A stretch of 64,000 nt of DNA from CAYJFX01 sp964370315 (GCA_964370315.1 CAYJIS010000004.1:1-64000), one strand, 5' to 3'; numbered from the stretch's first letter, positions 7,965 to 17,857 are shown. A program made the numbers and translations. Notes: generated by a model not told the origin, from the sequence alone.

Positions 7965-9734
7965 ATGGATAAACAAGAAATACTAGAACGTGCTAACCAG
8001 TATATTGATGAAGAAAAAAATGAAGGCTTTAAACAAGAAGTTATTGATTTAATTAAAAATGACAATACTAAAGAACTTGAAGATAGATTCTATCAAAATC
8101 TTGAATTTGGAACGGGAGGTCTTAGAGGTTTAATTGGTGGTGGTACAAACCGCATGAATTCACTCGTTATTAACAAGGCAACCCAAGGATTAGCCAACTA
8201 TTGTATAAAAGCCCTACCAGAAAAGGCAAAAGATGGGACATTAGCAGCTGTAATAGCATATGACTCTAGGCGTTATTCTGATGTATTCGCTCTTAATGCA
8301 GCCCTTATATTTTGTGCAAATGGATTTAAAACGTATCTCTTTTCGGGATTGCGTCCAACACCAGAATTATCATATGCAATTCGAAACTTAGGATGCGTTA
8401 CTGGTGTTGTCGTAACTGCTTCACATAATCCTCCTGAGTATAATGGGTACAAAGCGTATTGGCTTGATGGTGCACAAGTAACAGAGCCTCACGACAAGGG
8501 AATTATAAACGAAGTTAACACCGTAAGTGAAGTAAAATCTATTTCTAAAGAAGATGCTCTTTCACAAGGAAAGCTTGTAATGATTGATTCAGAAATAGAT
8601 GAAAAATATTGGGCAATGTGTAAAGAACAACTATTTCGTCCTGAATTAATAAAAGAAAAAGCAAAAGAAGTGCGCGTTGTATACACTCCTCTTCATGGAA
8701 CAGGAGCTATGCATGTAGAAAAGGTTTTAGGTGATTTGGGACTTACCGTTATTACAGTACCAGAGCAACGAAGCCCAAATGGAGAATTTCCAACAGTTGA
8801 AAAACCAAACCCTGAAGAAGCACCAGCACTTAAAATGGCAGTGGAATTAGCAAAAAAAGAAAAAGCTGATGTTGTAATGGCTACAGACCCAGACTCAGAT
8901 CGTTTTGGCTCTGCTGTTCCAGATAAAAATGGTGAATACGTTCTCATCACTGGTAACCAAATGGGTGTTCTCCTTACAGATTATATTATTCATTCTAGAA
9001 AAGAACTTGGTAAAATGCCAAAAAATCCAGCTATGATTCGCTCAATTGTAACATCTCCAATGGTTGATGCAATTGCAGAAAAGAACGGGGTATACCTTGC
9101 TGAATGTTTAACAGGATTTAAATGGATTGCATCAGTAATGAAAGAATTTGAAACGTCTAAAGAACATGAATATATTTTTGGGTTTGAAGAAAGTTATGGA
9201 TATAATATCGAAACAGATGTACGAGATAAAGACGGCATTTCAGCTGCTGCATTATGTGCAGAAATGACTCTTTACTGGAGATCTCAAAACATAAGCTTAC
9301 TTGAAAGACTTGATATTCTTTACACAGAATACGGCTATTATGAAGACCGCGCAATAGCAAAGAACTTTTTAGGTTCTTCTGGAACTCAAACAATGAAAAA
9401 TCTTATGGCAAAACTACGTGCAGAAGGATTAAAAACTTTGGGCGGAAAAACTGTATTAACAATTAGAGATGTTGGTGAAAGCTATACATTTGACCCAAAA
9501 AATCCAAGCGAAAAAACGAAAATAGATTTACCATCAAGTAATGTTTTGCAGTTCTTCTTAGAAGGTGGAACAATTGTAAGTGCTCGCCCTAGTGGTACAG
9601 AACCTAAAATTAAGTTTTATGTTAATTGTGTTGAACCAATTACTACAAATCTTGAGGATGCAAAAAAATCTGCTGCAAGTCTTTGTGATACAATTGAAAA
9701 AGAAATATATGCAGTATTAGACAGTGCTCAATAA
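7965..9734 (+). CDS. Phosphoglucomutase/phosphomannomutase
   Basis: A 589-residue alpha-D-phosphohexomutase that moves a phosphate between C1 and C6 of hexoses for sugar and envelope precursor metabolism. The phosphoserine loop is TASHNPPEYNGYK (near residue 152), the Mg-binding loop is DPDSDRFG (near 308), the sugar-binding loop is GFEESYGY (near 406), and the C-terminal phosphate-binding loop is RPSGTEPKIKFY. Length and N-terminal region fit the long bacterial type (like B. subtilis PgcA) that uses glucose-1-phosphate or deoxyribose phosphates. The ATG follows TGGAG. It lies downstream of the YhhN gene, probably on the same transcript, and a terminator follows. Confidence 0.94.
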   Translation: MDKQEILERANQYIDEEKNEGFKQEVIDLIKNDNTKELEDRFYQNLEFGTGGLRGLIGGGTNRMNSLVINKATQGLANYCIKALPEKAKDGTLAAVIAYDSRRYSDVFALNAALIFCANGFKTYLFSGLRPTPELSYAIRNLGCVTGVVVTASHNPPEYNGYKAYWLDGAQVTEPHDKGIINEVNTVSEVKSISKEDALSQGKLVMIDSEIDEKYWAMCKEQLFRPELIKEKAKEVRVVYTPLHGTGAMHVEKVLGDLGLTVITVPEQRSPNGEFPTVEKPNPEEAPALKMAVELAKKEKADVVMATDPDSDRFGSAVPDKNGEYVLITGNQMGVLLTDYIIHSRKELGKMPKNPAMIRSIVTSPMVDAIAEKNGVYLAECLTGFKWIASVMKEFETSKEHEYIFGFEESYGYNIETDVRDKDGISAAALCAEMTLYWRSQNISLLERLDILYTEYGYYEDRAIAKNFLGSSGTQTMKNLMAKLRAEGLKTLGGKTVLTIRDVGESYTFDPKNPSEKTKIDLPSSNVLQFFLEGGTIVSARPSGTEPKIKFYVNCVEPITTNLEDAKKSAASLCDTIEKEIYAVLDSAQ

Positions 9735-9764
9735 CCAAGACATGCTGATTATCAAATACGATTA

Positions 9765-9817
9765 GACTGTTCCATTTACCACTACGTTTTGGTGGTACTG
9801 TGAATGGTCTTTTTTTA
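9765..9817. terminator. Terminator between phosphohexomutase and murI
   Basis: An interrupted stem starting GAC...CATT and ending AATGGTC, with an inner ACCAC/GTGGT pair, is followed by a run of seven T on the plus strand. It ends the phosphohexomutase transcript. Confidence 0.7.
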
Positions 9818-9829
9818 TACTCTACTTTA

Positions 9830-10651
9830 TTAGTTACTCAAAACTCCACCATAGCGTATACCCATTCTTTCAGCTATGGTTTGATATCGCTCATGAAAGC
9901 CTTCTGTATCTTTTTCACCTTCACTACCTGTAACAAAAAACAAAGGTGTAAAAGAGTCATCGCTTGCATCAGTGTGTATTGGTGCAACACGAAGGGCCTG
10001 ATTTACAACCCCTGAGCACGAATCAATTATTTTCATATCAGGAGCAGCAAGTCGTGATGATATATCAACTATATGCAAAAAATGAGTACAGCCAAGTACT
10101 ACTGTATCAACATTTTTATTTCTAAAAAAATCAACTACAGGTTGTACAGCATCTTCTTTTTGTTTATCACTCGCAAAAAAATAAGAATTTTCGATAAATG
10201 ATATGAGCTCAGGGTCACCACGAAAAACAACATCACAATCAGAGGCAAAGTCGCTCAGTAGTTTTTTTACGTAATCACTTTCTACAGTTCTATTAGTAGC
10301 CAGCAAACCAATTCGCCTGTTTTTTGAAATCTCTCCTGCAATTTTTATTGCAGGGACGGTTCCAACAAAAGCAACGTGCGGAAACTGTTTTCTAAAAACA
10401 TCGAGTGCTATTATCGAAAGAGTATTACAACTTATTACAACAGCTCGAGGCGTATAATGTTTAAAAATACTTTCAAGAGCCTGTGTTGCAGCTTGTGTAA
10501 TTTCATCTGGTGACTTTTCTCCATACGGAAAATTTTTTGTATCAGCCAAATATATACAGCGTGCACTTTTACATTTTTCTGTAAGATGATGCATATAAGG
10601 CAACCCACCTGTACCAGAATCTAAAAAAATAAAATCTACTTGTTCTTGCAA
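9830..10651 (-). CDS. murI: Glutamate racemase
   Basis: Makes D-glutamate for peptidoglycan. The 273 aa match the usual length. The DSGTGGLPY motif is near residue 11. The two catalytic cysteines are in VISCNTLS (about residue 75) and VLGCTHF (about 187). The start is a TTG with GGAG six bases upstream, and that ribosome-binding site lies inside the last codons of the upstream zinc-ribbon gene, two bases away. The pair is therefore translationally coupled. Confidence 0.95.
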   Translation of the reverse strand: MQEQVDFIFLDSGTGGLPYMHHLTEKCKSARCIYLADTKNFPYGEKSPDEITQAATQALESIFKHYTPRAVVISCNTLSIIALDVFRKQFPHVAFVGTVPAIKIAGEISKNRRIGLLATNRTVESDYVKKLLSDFASDCDVVFRGDPELISFIENSYFFASDKQKEDAVQPVVDFFRNKNVDTVVLGCTHFLHIVDISSRLAAPDMKIIDSCSGVVNQALRVAPIHTDASDDSFTPLFFVTGSEGEKDTEGFHERYQTIAERMGIRYGGVLSN

Positions 10652-10653
10652 AA

Positions 10654-10944
10654 TTAATCTCCAAAAAGCGAATTAAACTGATTTTTTGCGGTTTCGACTT
10701 GTGTATAAAATGTATCTTTGTTTGTGATTGACCCAGTTGCATTCAATGAAAACCAATCACAAAAATTTGCCCTCTCTTTGTCTGATATTAACTCTTGTAC
10801 GTGTTCTTTACAATCATACTGTGAACCCACAGAAAAATGATTGCAATTTTTACAACACCGTACATCAGATCCACAATGTGGACAGACCTCACTTCTAGCT
10901 ATCGGAGGAGAAAAAGTAAGCTTTTTTGAACATTTATAGCACAT
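10654..10944 (-). CDS. Small Cys-rich zinc-ribbon protein
   Basis: A 96-residue cytoplasmic protein with CYKC at the start, CPHC near residue 22, a CCKNC cluster near 30 and further Cys/His residues around 45 and 62. Paired CxxC motifs indicate a zinc ribbon. I recall similar short proteins (with a conserved DKERANFCDWF-like stretch) in Treponema and related spirochaetes, but no function is known to me. It is the first gene of a unit with murI. There is no ribosome-binding site; a promoter ends five bases before the ATG. Confidence 0.8.
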   Translation of the reverse strand: MCYKCSKKLTFSPPIARSEVCPHCGSDVRCCKNCNHFSVGSQYDCKEHVQELISDKERANFCDWFSLNATGSITNKDTFYTQVETAKNQFNSLFGD

Positions 10945-10949
10945 ACCAT

Positions 10950-10978
10950 ATAATAACCATTTGACTAAATATGTGCAA
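10950..10978 (-). promoter_or_regulatory. Promoter of zinc-ribbon/murI unit, predicted leaderless
   Basis: TTGCAC (10978-10973), 17 bp, TATTAT (10955-10950), then five bases to the ATG at 10944. No Shine-Dalgarno sequence. Confidence 0.65.
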
Positions 10979-11047
10979 TATCATACCATGTAAGTAAGTA
11001 GATATTTTTGATTTTTTATATATTGTCAACTAAAAGGAGATCTATAC

Positions 11048-11593
11048 ATGTTTGACAAATTAGAACCAGTTATTAAAGACACATTAAAATACATTTGTGA
11101 CAATAAAAAAATTGTCGGCCTAACAGTTACTAATGTAGATTTTAAGGATTGTGATTTTTCTAATAAACAATTTTATGGTTGCACTTTCAATAATTGCACT
11201 TTCACCGATGTTAACTTAAACGAATGTAGAATGCGCATGTGTGTACTAGATTTTTCTGCTTTTTCAAACTGCTCTCTATCAAAAGCAAGTATTCACTTTA
11301 CAAGTTTTTCAGGGTCTACTTTTTCTGATGCTGATTTTATAAATACAGATTTAATAAATTCAAATTTAAATGGTATAACTACTTTAAATTCTAAGTTTGA
11401 TGACTCAGATTTATTTTCTTCGACATTTATCCGCGCAAGTTTTTTAGATACCACCTTTAATAACTGTAACATAAAAAAAACATGCTTTTTGCATAGCAGT
11501 CATAAAAATGTTTCTTTTAAGTCTTCTAATACAAGAGAAGCCCTTTTTGATAAAGATGACAGTACTTTTCTAAATTATGGAGAAAAACACTAA
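11048..11593 (+). CDS. Pentapeptide-repeat protein
   Basis: A 181-residue protein in which Phe or Leu recurs every five residues from about residue 35 to 145 (examples: CDFSN, CTFNN, SNLNG, STFIR). This pattern builds a right-handed quadrilateral beta-helix. Some family members protect gyrase by mimicking DNA, but the bulk have no known function and nothing here settles it. An AGGAG precedes the ATG. Its TAA overlaps the ATG of the metallo-beta-lactamase-fold gene by one base (TAATG), so the two are coupled. Confidence 0.85.
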   Translation: MFDKLEPVIKDTLKYICDNKKIVGLTVTNVDFKDCDFSNKQFYGCTFNNCTFTDVNLNECRMRMCVLDFSAFSNCSLSKASIHFTSFSGSTFSDADFINTDLINSNLNGITTLNSKFDDSDLFSSTFIRASFLDTTFNNCNIKKTCFLHSSHKNVSFKSSNTREALFDKDDSTFLNYGEKH

Positions 11594-12204
11594 TGAAAAT
11601 ATACTACCACAAAAATTCTTCAAGAAATTCAAACTGTTATATCCTTGTAAACCCAAAAACCAAAAAAGCAATTATAATTGACCCAGGTCAATTAACACCC
11701 CAAATGATAGATCACATAGAAGAGGACAAATATAGTTTGGAAGCAGTATTTGTAACTCATGGTCATGGTTCTCTAATTGAAAGCTTGTCTACATTACGAA
11801 AAGTATATAAACCTAAAATATATGCTGCAGACTCAGAGTTAATTGGAGAAGATACAAATATATTAAAAGGGGATGGTTTAATTAATACTGGATCGTTCGA
11901 AGTAAAATACTATTCTGTTTCAGGTCATACTTCTGATTCCATGGCATTTAAAATAGCAAATTGTATTTTTACAGGTGATGCACTGCTTTCAGGTAGCATA
12001 GGAAAGACGACAAATCCTTATGCAAAAAAACTCCTCATTGCTAACATACAGAATAAAATTTTTATACACGATGATAAGACAATTGTGTTTCCAAAACATG
12101 GTCCACTAACTACGATAGCCTCCGAAAAAAAATTTAACATGGAATTAGGATGCCCAATGCTACACACCCCTATAGGAATAAAAAAAGATAAAGAGGTTGA
12201 CTGA
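11593..12204 (+). CDS. Metallo-beta-lactamase-fold hydrolase with altered metal motif
   Basis: A 203-residue glyoxalase II-like protein. The fold landmarks are present: IIDPGQ near residue 32, SGHTSDS near 112, FTGDALLSG near 127 and FPKHGPLTT near 165. The signature THxHxDH is reduced to THGHGSLI (near residue 55), so the Asp and third His of the motif, which normally hold the second metal, are missing. The enzyme may bind one metal or be inactive. It starts on the stop codon of the pentapeptide gene. The substrate is unknown. Confidence 0.8.
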   Translation: MKIYYHKNSSRNSNCYILVNPKTKKAIIIDPGQLTPQMIDHIEEDKYSLEAVFVTHGHGSLIESLSTLRKVYKPKIYAADSELIGEDTNILKGDGLINTGSFEVKYYSVSGHTSDSMAFKIANCIFTGDALLSGSIGKTTNPYAKKLLIANIQNKIFIHDDKTIVFPKHGPLTTIASEKKFNMELGCPMLHTPIGIKKDKEVD

Positions 12205-12225
12205 AACATAAAATATCCGTATAAT
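12197..12225 (+). promoter_or_regulatory. Promoter of MATE gene, predicted leaderless
   Basis: TTGACT (12197-12202), 17 bp, TATAAT (12220-12225), then five bases to the ATG at 12231. The -35 box overlaps the last codons of the upstream gene. No Shine-Dalgarno sequence. Confidence 0.75.
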
Positions 12226-12230
12226 CCTAT

Positions 12231-13586
12231 ATGCATAAAAATCCATTAGGGACTGCCCCTATTCTCCCACTCATACTTAAAATGGCTATACCAACTGTAT
12301 TAGCACAAATTGTTCAACTATTATACAACGTCGTAGATAGAATTTTCGTTGGAAGAATCGAAGAAGTTGGTTCTCTTGCTTTAGCAGCCTTGGGCATTTC
12401 ATTTCCTATCTTGTCCCTTATCGTAGCCTTTGCAGCCTTTATAGGAGTTGGTGGCGCAACGAGAGCTTCTATTGCTATGGGAGCTAAAGACCTAGATACT
12501 GCAGAAAAATTACTTGGAAATGCTATAAGTCTTATACTTTGCATTTCTACAGTTCTTACTATAACTTTTTTACTTTTTAGAGAACCTCTACTTTATGCCT
12601 TTGGTGCTAGTGAAAATACTATTGAGCTTGCTTCTAGTTATTTATCTGTATACCTCATAGGAACACTCTTTGTTCAAATTACACTAGGCTTAAATACTTT
12701 TATTACAAATCAGGGTTTTGCAAAAACAAGTATGATGACGGTACTAATTGGATGTGCATTAAATATTATATTAGATCCAATTTTTATTTTTTATTTTAAT
12801 ATGGGAGTACAAGGAGCTGCTTTGGCAACAATAATTAGCCAAGCAGTATCTGCAATATGGGTATTTAGTTTTTTACTTAGCAAAAAAAGTATTTTACGAA
12901 TTCGAAAGAAAAACCTTATACTATCAGGTACTATCATAAAATCGATAGCATCTTTAGGAGTTGCAACTTTAATAATGCAATCGACTGAAAGCCTTATACA
13001 ATTAGTATTTAACAGAGGTATGCAAGTATATGGCGGAGATATGCACGTAGCTCTTATGGCTATATTTTTCAGTCTCATGCAAATCGTATTTTTACCGATG
13101 TTAGGACTAGGACAGGGTGCTCAACCTATAATGAGTTATAATTTTGGTGCACAAAATATTCACCGAGCAAAGGCAACTTTCAAATACCTTTTTATAATAA
13201 ATTGTATATTTGGCGTTGGAATAGTTTCAATAATACTTATTACACCGCAAACATTTCTTTCACTCTTTACTGATGATATGGAACTGATTAATCTCGGCAC
13301 TCAAGCGTTACGAGTATATTTATTTGGGATGGCATTCATGGGCATTCAAATGGCCTGCCAGCAAGCATTCGTTGCAACTGGAAGAGCTAAAATGTCTGTG
13401 TTTCTAGCAATGCTAAGAAAATTAATATTATTAACTCCTCTAGCCATAATATTACCACTTATAACTGGATTAGGTTTTTGGGCCGTCTTGCTTGCAGAAT
13501 CTGTAAGTGATATTATCTCTGCTACAACATCGCTTATATTGTACTTAAAAAACAGAAAAACAATCTTTGTAAAAACAACTCACTAA
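12231..13586 (+). CDS. MATE family multidrug/cation exporter
   Basis: A 451-residue polytopic inner-membrane protein with about 12 hydrophobic helices in two halves. Family features include MAIPTVLAQIVQLLYNVVDR near residue 18 and a second-half GLGQGAQPIMSYNFGA near 290. MATE proteins exchange drugs or metabolites for Na+ or H+. The substrate cannot be inferred from the neighbours. It has its own promoter. It converges on murJ, with only eight bases between the stop codons. Confidence 0.9.
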   Translation: MHKNPLGTAPILPLILKMAIPTVLAQIVQLLYNVVDRIFVGRIEEVGSLALAALGISFPILSLIVAFAAFIGVGGATRASIAMGAKDLDTAEKLLGNAISLILCISTVLTITFLLFREPLLYAFGASENTIELASSYLSVYLIGTLFVQITLGLNTFITNQGFAKTSMMTVLIGCALNIILDPIFIFYFNMGVQGAALATIISQAVSAIWVFSFLLSKKSILRIRKKNLILSGTIIKSIASLGVATLIMQSTESLIQLVFNRGMQVYGGDMHVALMAIFFSLMQIVFLPMLGLGQGAQPIMSYNFGAQNIHRAKATFKYLFIINCIFGVGIVSIILITPQTFLSLFTDDMELINLGTQALRVYLFGMAFMGIQMACQQAFVATGRAKMSVFLAMLRKLILLTPLAIILPLITGLGFWAVLLAESVSDIISATTSLILYLKNRKTIFVKTTH

Positions 13587-13594
13587 TACATTTT

Positions 13595-15169
13595 TTATAC
13601 AGATTTATTTTTTCGAATTATACTCATTATCAGTGCGTCCCGACTTATAAAAAGCAAACAGAGCCCAATAACTGAAAAGACTATAGCTGAGATTAATAGT
13701 GGAACTCCTTGGGCAATAAAGCGATGATACATTGAAAACATATTGAATAATGAATCTTTTAATAAAAAGACTACAACAAGAGCAATACCAGAAAAAACAG
13801 TAAGTTTAAGAGCATAAAAAACATTTGCTCGTAAAAAAGAGCCGAGATTAACTTCTGCATTTTTACGCAAAAATATAATTAGCATAATGGTATTTACAAA
13901 GCTCGCCAAACTCAAAGCAAGAGCAATACCACCTCCGCTCATAAACTCTACAAGGATTATTGCTAAAACAATATTTACACCAAACCCAATCATTCCAGCT
14001 AACGTTGGTAGTTTTGTGTTTTGGCATGCGTAAAATGCAGGGGCTATAATTCTATTCATTCCTATAAAATAAAGACCCATAATATGAAACACAAAAGCAT
14101 TAAGTGTAAGCATTACAGATTCATCAGAAAATCGGTTTGACTCATAAACTAATCGAATTATATTTTCTCCAAACAATAATGAAAAAAAAGTAATGGGTAT
14201 AGTCACAAGTGTAATAATACGAGTAGCCTTTATTAGTATATCATTATATGAAGACCAGTCTTTATTTTTAGCAAAACTTGACAAATCAGGTAAAATTACC
14301 GTTCCAATTGAAACAACAAAAATACCAAGTATTAATTCTTGTAACCTAATTGAATACTGTAAACTAGAAACAATTCCCTCTCCTTTACGTCCTGCAAGAA
14401 TTGTAGATACAACATCATTTAATTGATATACTGCCATACCAGCAACCGTTGGCGCAATTAATGACAGCACCTTTTTTGTTCCTGGATTTTGAAAAGCTTT
14501 TTTTAATCCAATTATACAAGGGCGAAAACCAACCTTAATAACAAAGGGTAATTGAAAGGCTGCCTGTAGGATACCACCTATCATTACACCAAAAGACATT
14601 GCCCGAGCAGGATTTTCTGTAAATGGTGAAAGGGCATAAGTTGCAGCTATAACACAAATATTAAAAAGTACTGGTGTAAATCCTGAGGGTGCAAATATCT
14701 TTACCCCATTTAAGATTCCTTGAAAAAAAGCCGCAACAGAAATAACAAAAAGATAGGGAAACATTGTGCGTGTTAAAAAAGACATCTCTCCTATAATCTC
14801 TTCAGTACTATTTTCAACAAAAAAAGGTAAAATATAAGGTGTAACTATGATTCCTAGTATTACAGCAACAGAAGTTAAAAAACTTATCAATGTAAAGGTT
14901 GCATTAATAAATTGTTTCATTGTGTATTTGTCAATATTTTTATCTTCGAGATACGACTTAAAGGTAGGAATAAAAGCAATTGATATTGAGTTTTCGGCAA
15001 AAAGTCGTCGCAAAAGATTCGGAATCATAAAAGCAATACCAAAAGCATCAGCTAAAAATGATGTACCTAAAAAATGCGCCTTTGTCATTTCCCGTACTAA
15101 ACCTAATATTCTCGATAACAATGTTAAACCTGACAGTTTTAAGCCTGCCGAAACTAAGGTATGCTTCAT
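13595..15169 (-). CDS. murJ: Lipid II flippase MurJ
   Basis: A 524-residue integral membrane protein with about 14 transmembrane helices, matching the MurJ/MviN family that moves lipid II across the inner membrane for peptidoglycan synthesis. The N-terminus shows the family pattern SRILGLVREMTKAHFLGTS. An Arg-rich loop, MIPNLLRRLFAE, follows near residue 50. The start lacks a Shine-Dalgarno sequence and has a promoter ending seven bases upstream. Confidence 0.95.
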   Translation of the reverse strand: MKHTLVSAGLKLSGLTLLSRILGLVREMTKAHFLGTSFLADAFGIAFMIPNLLRRLFAENSISIAFIPTFKSYLEDKNIDKYTMKQFINATFTLISFLTSVAVILGIIVTPYILPFFVENSTEEIIGEMSFLTRTMFPYLFVISVAAFFQGILNGVKIFAPSGFTPVLFNICVIAATYALSPFTENPARAMSFGVMIGGILQAAFQLPFVIKVGFRPCIIGLKKAFQNPGTKKVLSLIAPTVAGMAVYQLNDVVSTILAGRKGEGIVSSLQYSIRLQELILGIFVVSIGTVILPDLSSFAKNKDWSSYNDILIKATRIITLVTIPITFFSLLFGENIIRLVYESNRFSDESVMLTLNAFVFHIMGLYFIGMNRIIAPAFYACQNTKLPTLAGMIGFGVNIVLAIILVEFMSGGGIALALSLASFVNTIMLIIFLRKNAEVNLGSFLRANVFYALKLTVFSGIALVVVFLLKDSLFNMFSMYHRFIAQGVPLLISAIVFSVIGLCLLFISRDALIMSIIRKNKSV

Positions 15170-15176
15170 ATTTACT

Positions 15177-15205
15177 ATAATATCATAAAATTAACTTAAT
15201 CACAA
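15177..15205 (-). promoter_or_regulatory. Promoter of murJ, predicted leaderless
   Basis: TTGTGA (15205-15200), 17 bp, TATTAT (15182-15177), then seven bases to the murJ ATG. No ribosome-binding site. Confidence 0.65.
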
Positions 15206-15300
15206 GCTTTTATAAAAGTCAATATTTATTTTAAAATGACTTGTTTTTACAAAGAATATTAGTTATATTTATCATGTGATTTTTAAATTATATTGTTATC

Positions 15301-15329
15301 TTTACTTAGGCATACATAAAGGTTACAAT
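15301..15329 (+). promoter_or_regulatory. Promoter of lon
   Basis: TTTACT (15301-15306), 17 bp, TACAAT (15324-15329). The leader is short and carries AGGAG before the ATG at 15349. I see no heat-shock operator such as a CIRCE repeat. Confidence 0.55.
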
Positions 15330-15348
15330 TATTACTATAGGAGAAAAC

Positions 15349-17847
15349 ATGTCTGATAAACTTGTTACAGTCGAAAAACCACTTTCAAATACGATGAGAA
15401 TACTTCCTTTAAACGGACGACCAATCTTTCCAGGTATATTTACACCTCTAATGATTAGCTCCGCAGATGATGTGCGCGTAGTAGAGGAAGCATATAATGA
15501 TAATGGACACATCGGCATTGTACTTGTAAAAAATGATGTAGAAAACCCAACATTTCATGATTTACATAAAGTAGGAACACTTGCCCGTATTATTAAAAAA
15601 ATTAACCTACCAGATGGAGGAGTAAATATTTTTATATCTACTCTAACAAGAATAAAGCTAATAGAACAACTTAATAAATCTAACCCAATTATTGCAGCTA
15701 TAAGTTATTTAAATGATACTGAAGAACAAAACTCAAAAGTTAAGGCACTAACTCGCACATTAATTAGCGAAATGAAAGAAATCTCGGAAAACAATCCACT
15801 TTTTTCTGAAGAAATGCGACTAAATATGATAAATATAGACCACCCTGGAAAAATTGCAGATTTTATTGCATCTATATTAAATATCGAAAAAGAAGACCAA
15901 CAGCGAATTCTTGAAATGCAAAACATACCTCGAAGAATGGAAAGCGTGCTAGTATTTATAAAAAAAGAACAAGAGCTTTTACGAATACAAAAAAAGATAC
16001 AAACTGAGTTAAACGATAAAATTGAAAAAAACCAAAGAGAATACTTTTTAAAAGAGGAATTAAAAACCATCAAAGAAGAACTTGGTATGGCTAGTGATGC
16101 TAAATCGTCTGATTATCATAAATTCAAAGAACGTATAGATGCTTTCAATTTCGAAGGAGAGATCCTAGAATCCCTTACTAATGAACTTGAAAAGTTTAGC
16201 TTAATGGATCCTCACTCCGGCGATTTTATGATAACAAGAACATACCTAGAAACAGTATTATCTCTTCCGTGGTTACAAAGCGAAATTGAAAACTTTAGTT
16301 TATCAAACGCAAGAAATATCTTAAACAGTGACCACTATGGATTAGAAGATGTAAAAAAAAGAATTATAGAATACTTAGCTGTACGAAAACTAAAGAACGA
16401 CAGTAAAGGCTCTATAATACTTCTTGTAGGCCCACCAGGGGTCGGAAAGACTAGCGTTGGACATTCAATTGCAAAAGCAATGAACAAGCCGTTTTTCCGC
16501 TTTTCTGTTGGAGGAATGAAAGATGAAGCAGAAATTAAGGGGCACAGAAGAACATATGTAGGTGCAATGCCAGGTAAAATAATCCAAGGACTAAAGATAG
16601 TAAAATCATCTTCACCAGTATTTATGATTGATGAAATCGACAAAATGGGCTCGAGCTATCATGGCGACCCTTCAAGTGCACTACTAGAAGTTCTAGACCC
16701 TGAACAAAATAAAAATTTTAGAGACCATTACTTAGACCTTCCATTTGATGTTTCAAATATTTTGTTTATATTAACTGCTAATTCACTCGAAGGGATTCCA
16801 GCCCCTTTACGAGACAGGGCAGAAATAATTCAGCTATCTGGATACATAAACCAAGAAAAGGTAGAAATTGCAAAAAAATATCTTGTTCCAAAGAGTCTCA
16901 AAAAAAATGGCCTATTAAAGAACACCGTACGCTATAATACAAATACTCTTATGTTTATAGCAAATTCCTATGCAAGAGAAGCTGGAGTAAGAAATTTTGA
17001 AAAAAATCTAGACAAAATTCATAGAAAGTATGCTACAGAACTTATAAGTAAACCAGAAACTGAAAAAAAACTAGACGAACTTTTTGATTTACAAATGCAA
17101 TCAAAACAACAGTTTGATAATGATAAAAAATTAAAAAGTACAAACAAAAAAGCATCAAAAAAAGTACCCGTTAGTGATGCTGAAAAGAAAAAACAGCAAG
17201 AAATTAATCTATTGCTAGATAAGCCTTTTACACCAAGCATTGAAGACATCATTACATATCTTGGTAAGCCACTATTTAGTGATGAAGATGATAAGAAAAA
17301 AGCAGATATTCCAGGCACCGCTATTGGACTTGCATGGACAAGTATGGGTGGTGATACACTCTTGTTAGAAGCAATTCACGTAGCCGGTAAAGAAGGCTTA
17401 AAACTTACTGGGAAACTTGGCGAAGTAATGAAAGAATCTGCAAGCATTGCTATGACTTGGGTTCGCTCATATGCTCTTGCGAATGGAATAAAAGATTTAG
17501 ATTTCTTTTCACGAAATACAATACATTTTCATATTCCAGAAGGTGCAACGCCAAAAGACGGACCTTCTGCAGGTATCACAATGGTAACAGCCCTTTTATC
17601 TTTATTAAAGAATAAACCAATTAAAAAGAACATTGCAATGACAGGTGAACTTTCACTAACAGGGCAAGTTTTAGCTATTGGGGGATTAAAAGAAAAAACA
17701 GTAGCTGCCAGAAGAAATGGAATCAAACAAATTATTATCCCAAAACAAAATGAAAGAGATTTAGATAATATTCCTGAGCATGTAAAAAAAGGAATAATAT
17801 TTCACCCAGTAACAAGGATTGAAGAAGTAATAAAACTCGTATTTTAA
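15349..17847 (+). CDS. lon: ATP-dependent protease Lon
   Basis: An 832-residue Lon protease that degrades damaged and regulatory proteins in the cytoplasm. The N-terminal substrate-binding domain starts near residue 17. The AAA+ module has Walker A GPPGVGKTS near 363 and Walker B VFMIDEIDK near 425. The protease domain has the catalytic serine in PKDGPSAG near 735 and the lysine in the KEKTVAARR region near 785. Between the AAA+ lid and protease domain is a Lys-rich linker (about residues 565-625), about 45 residues longer than in E. coli Lon. The ATG follows AGGAG. It converges on a repeat array at 17858. Confidence 0.97.
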   Translation: MSDKLVTVEKPLSNTMRILPLNGRPIFPGIFTPLMISSADDVRVVEEAYNDNGHIGIVLVKNDVENPTFHDLHKVGTLARIIKKINLPDGGVNIFISTLTRIKLIEQLNKSNPIIAAISYLNDTEEQNSKVKALTRTLISEMKEISENNPLFSEEMRLNMINIDHPGKIADFIASILNIEKEDQQRILEMQNIPRRMESVLVFIKKEQELLRIQKKIQTELNDKIEKNQREYFLKEELKTIKEELGMASDAKSSDYHKFKERIDAFNFEGEILESLTNELEKFSLMDPHSGDFMITRTYLETVLSLPWLQSEIENFSLSNARNILNSDHYGLEDVKKRIIEYLAVRKLKNDSKGSIILLVGPPGVGKTSVGHSIAKAMNKPFFRFSVGGMKDEAEIKGHRRTYVGAMPGKIIQGLKIVKSSSPVFMIDEIDKMGSSYHGDPSSALLEVLDPEQNKNFRDHYLDLPFDVSNILFILTANSLEGIPAPLRDRAEIIQLSGYINQEKVEIAKKYLVPKSLKKNGLLKNTVRYNTNTLMFIANSYAREAGVRNFEKNLDKIHRKYATELISKPETEKKLDELFDLQMQSKQQFDNDKKLKSTNKKASKKVPVSDAEKKKQQEINLLLDKPFTPSIEDIITYLGKPLFSDEDDKKKADIPGTAIGLAWTSMGGDTLLLEAIHVAGKEGLKLTGKLGEVMKESASIAMTWVRSYALANGIKDLDFFSRNTIHFHIPEGATPKDGPSAGITMVTALLSLLKNKPIKKNIAMTGELSLTGQVLAIGGLKEKTVAARRNGIKQIIIPKQNERDLDNIPEHVKKGIIFHPVTRIEEVIKLVF

Positions 17848-17857
17848 CCAAACATTG

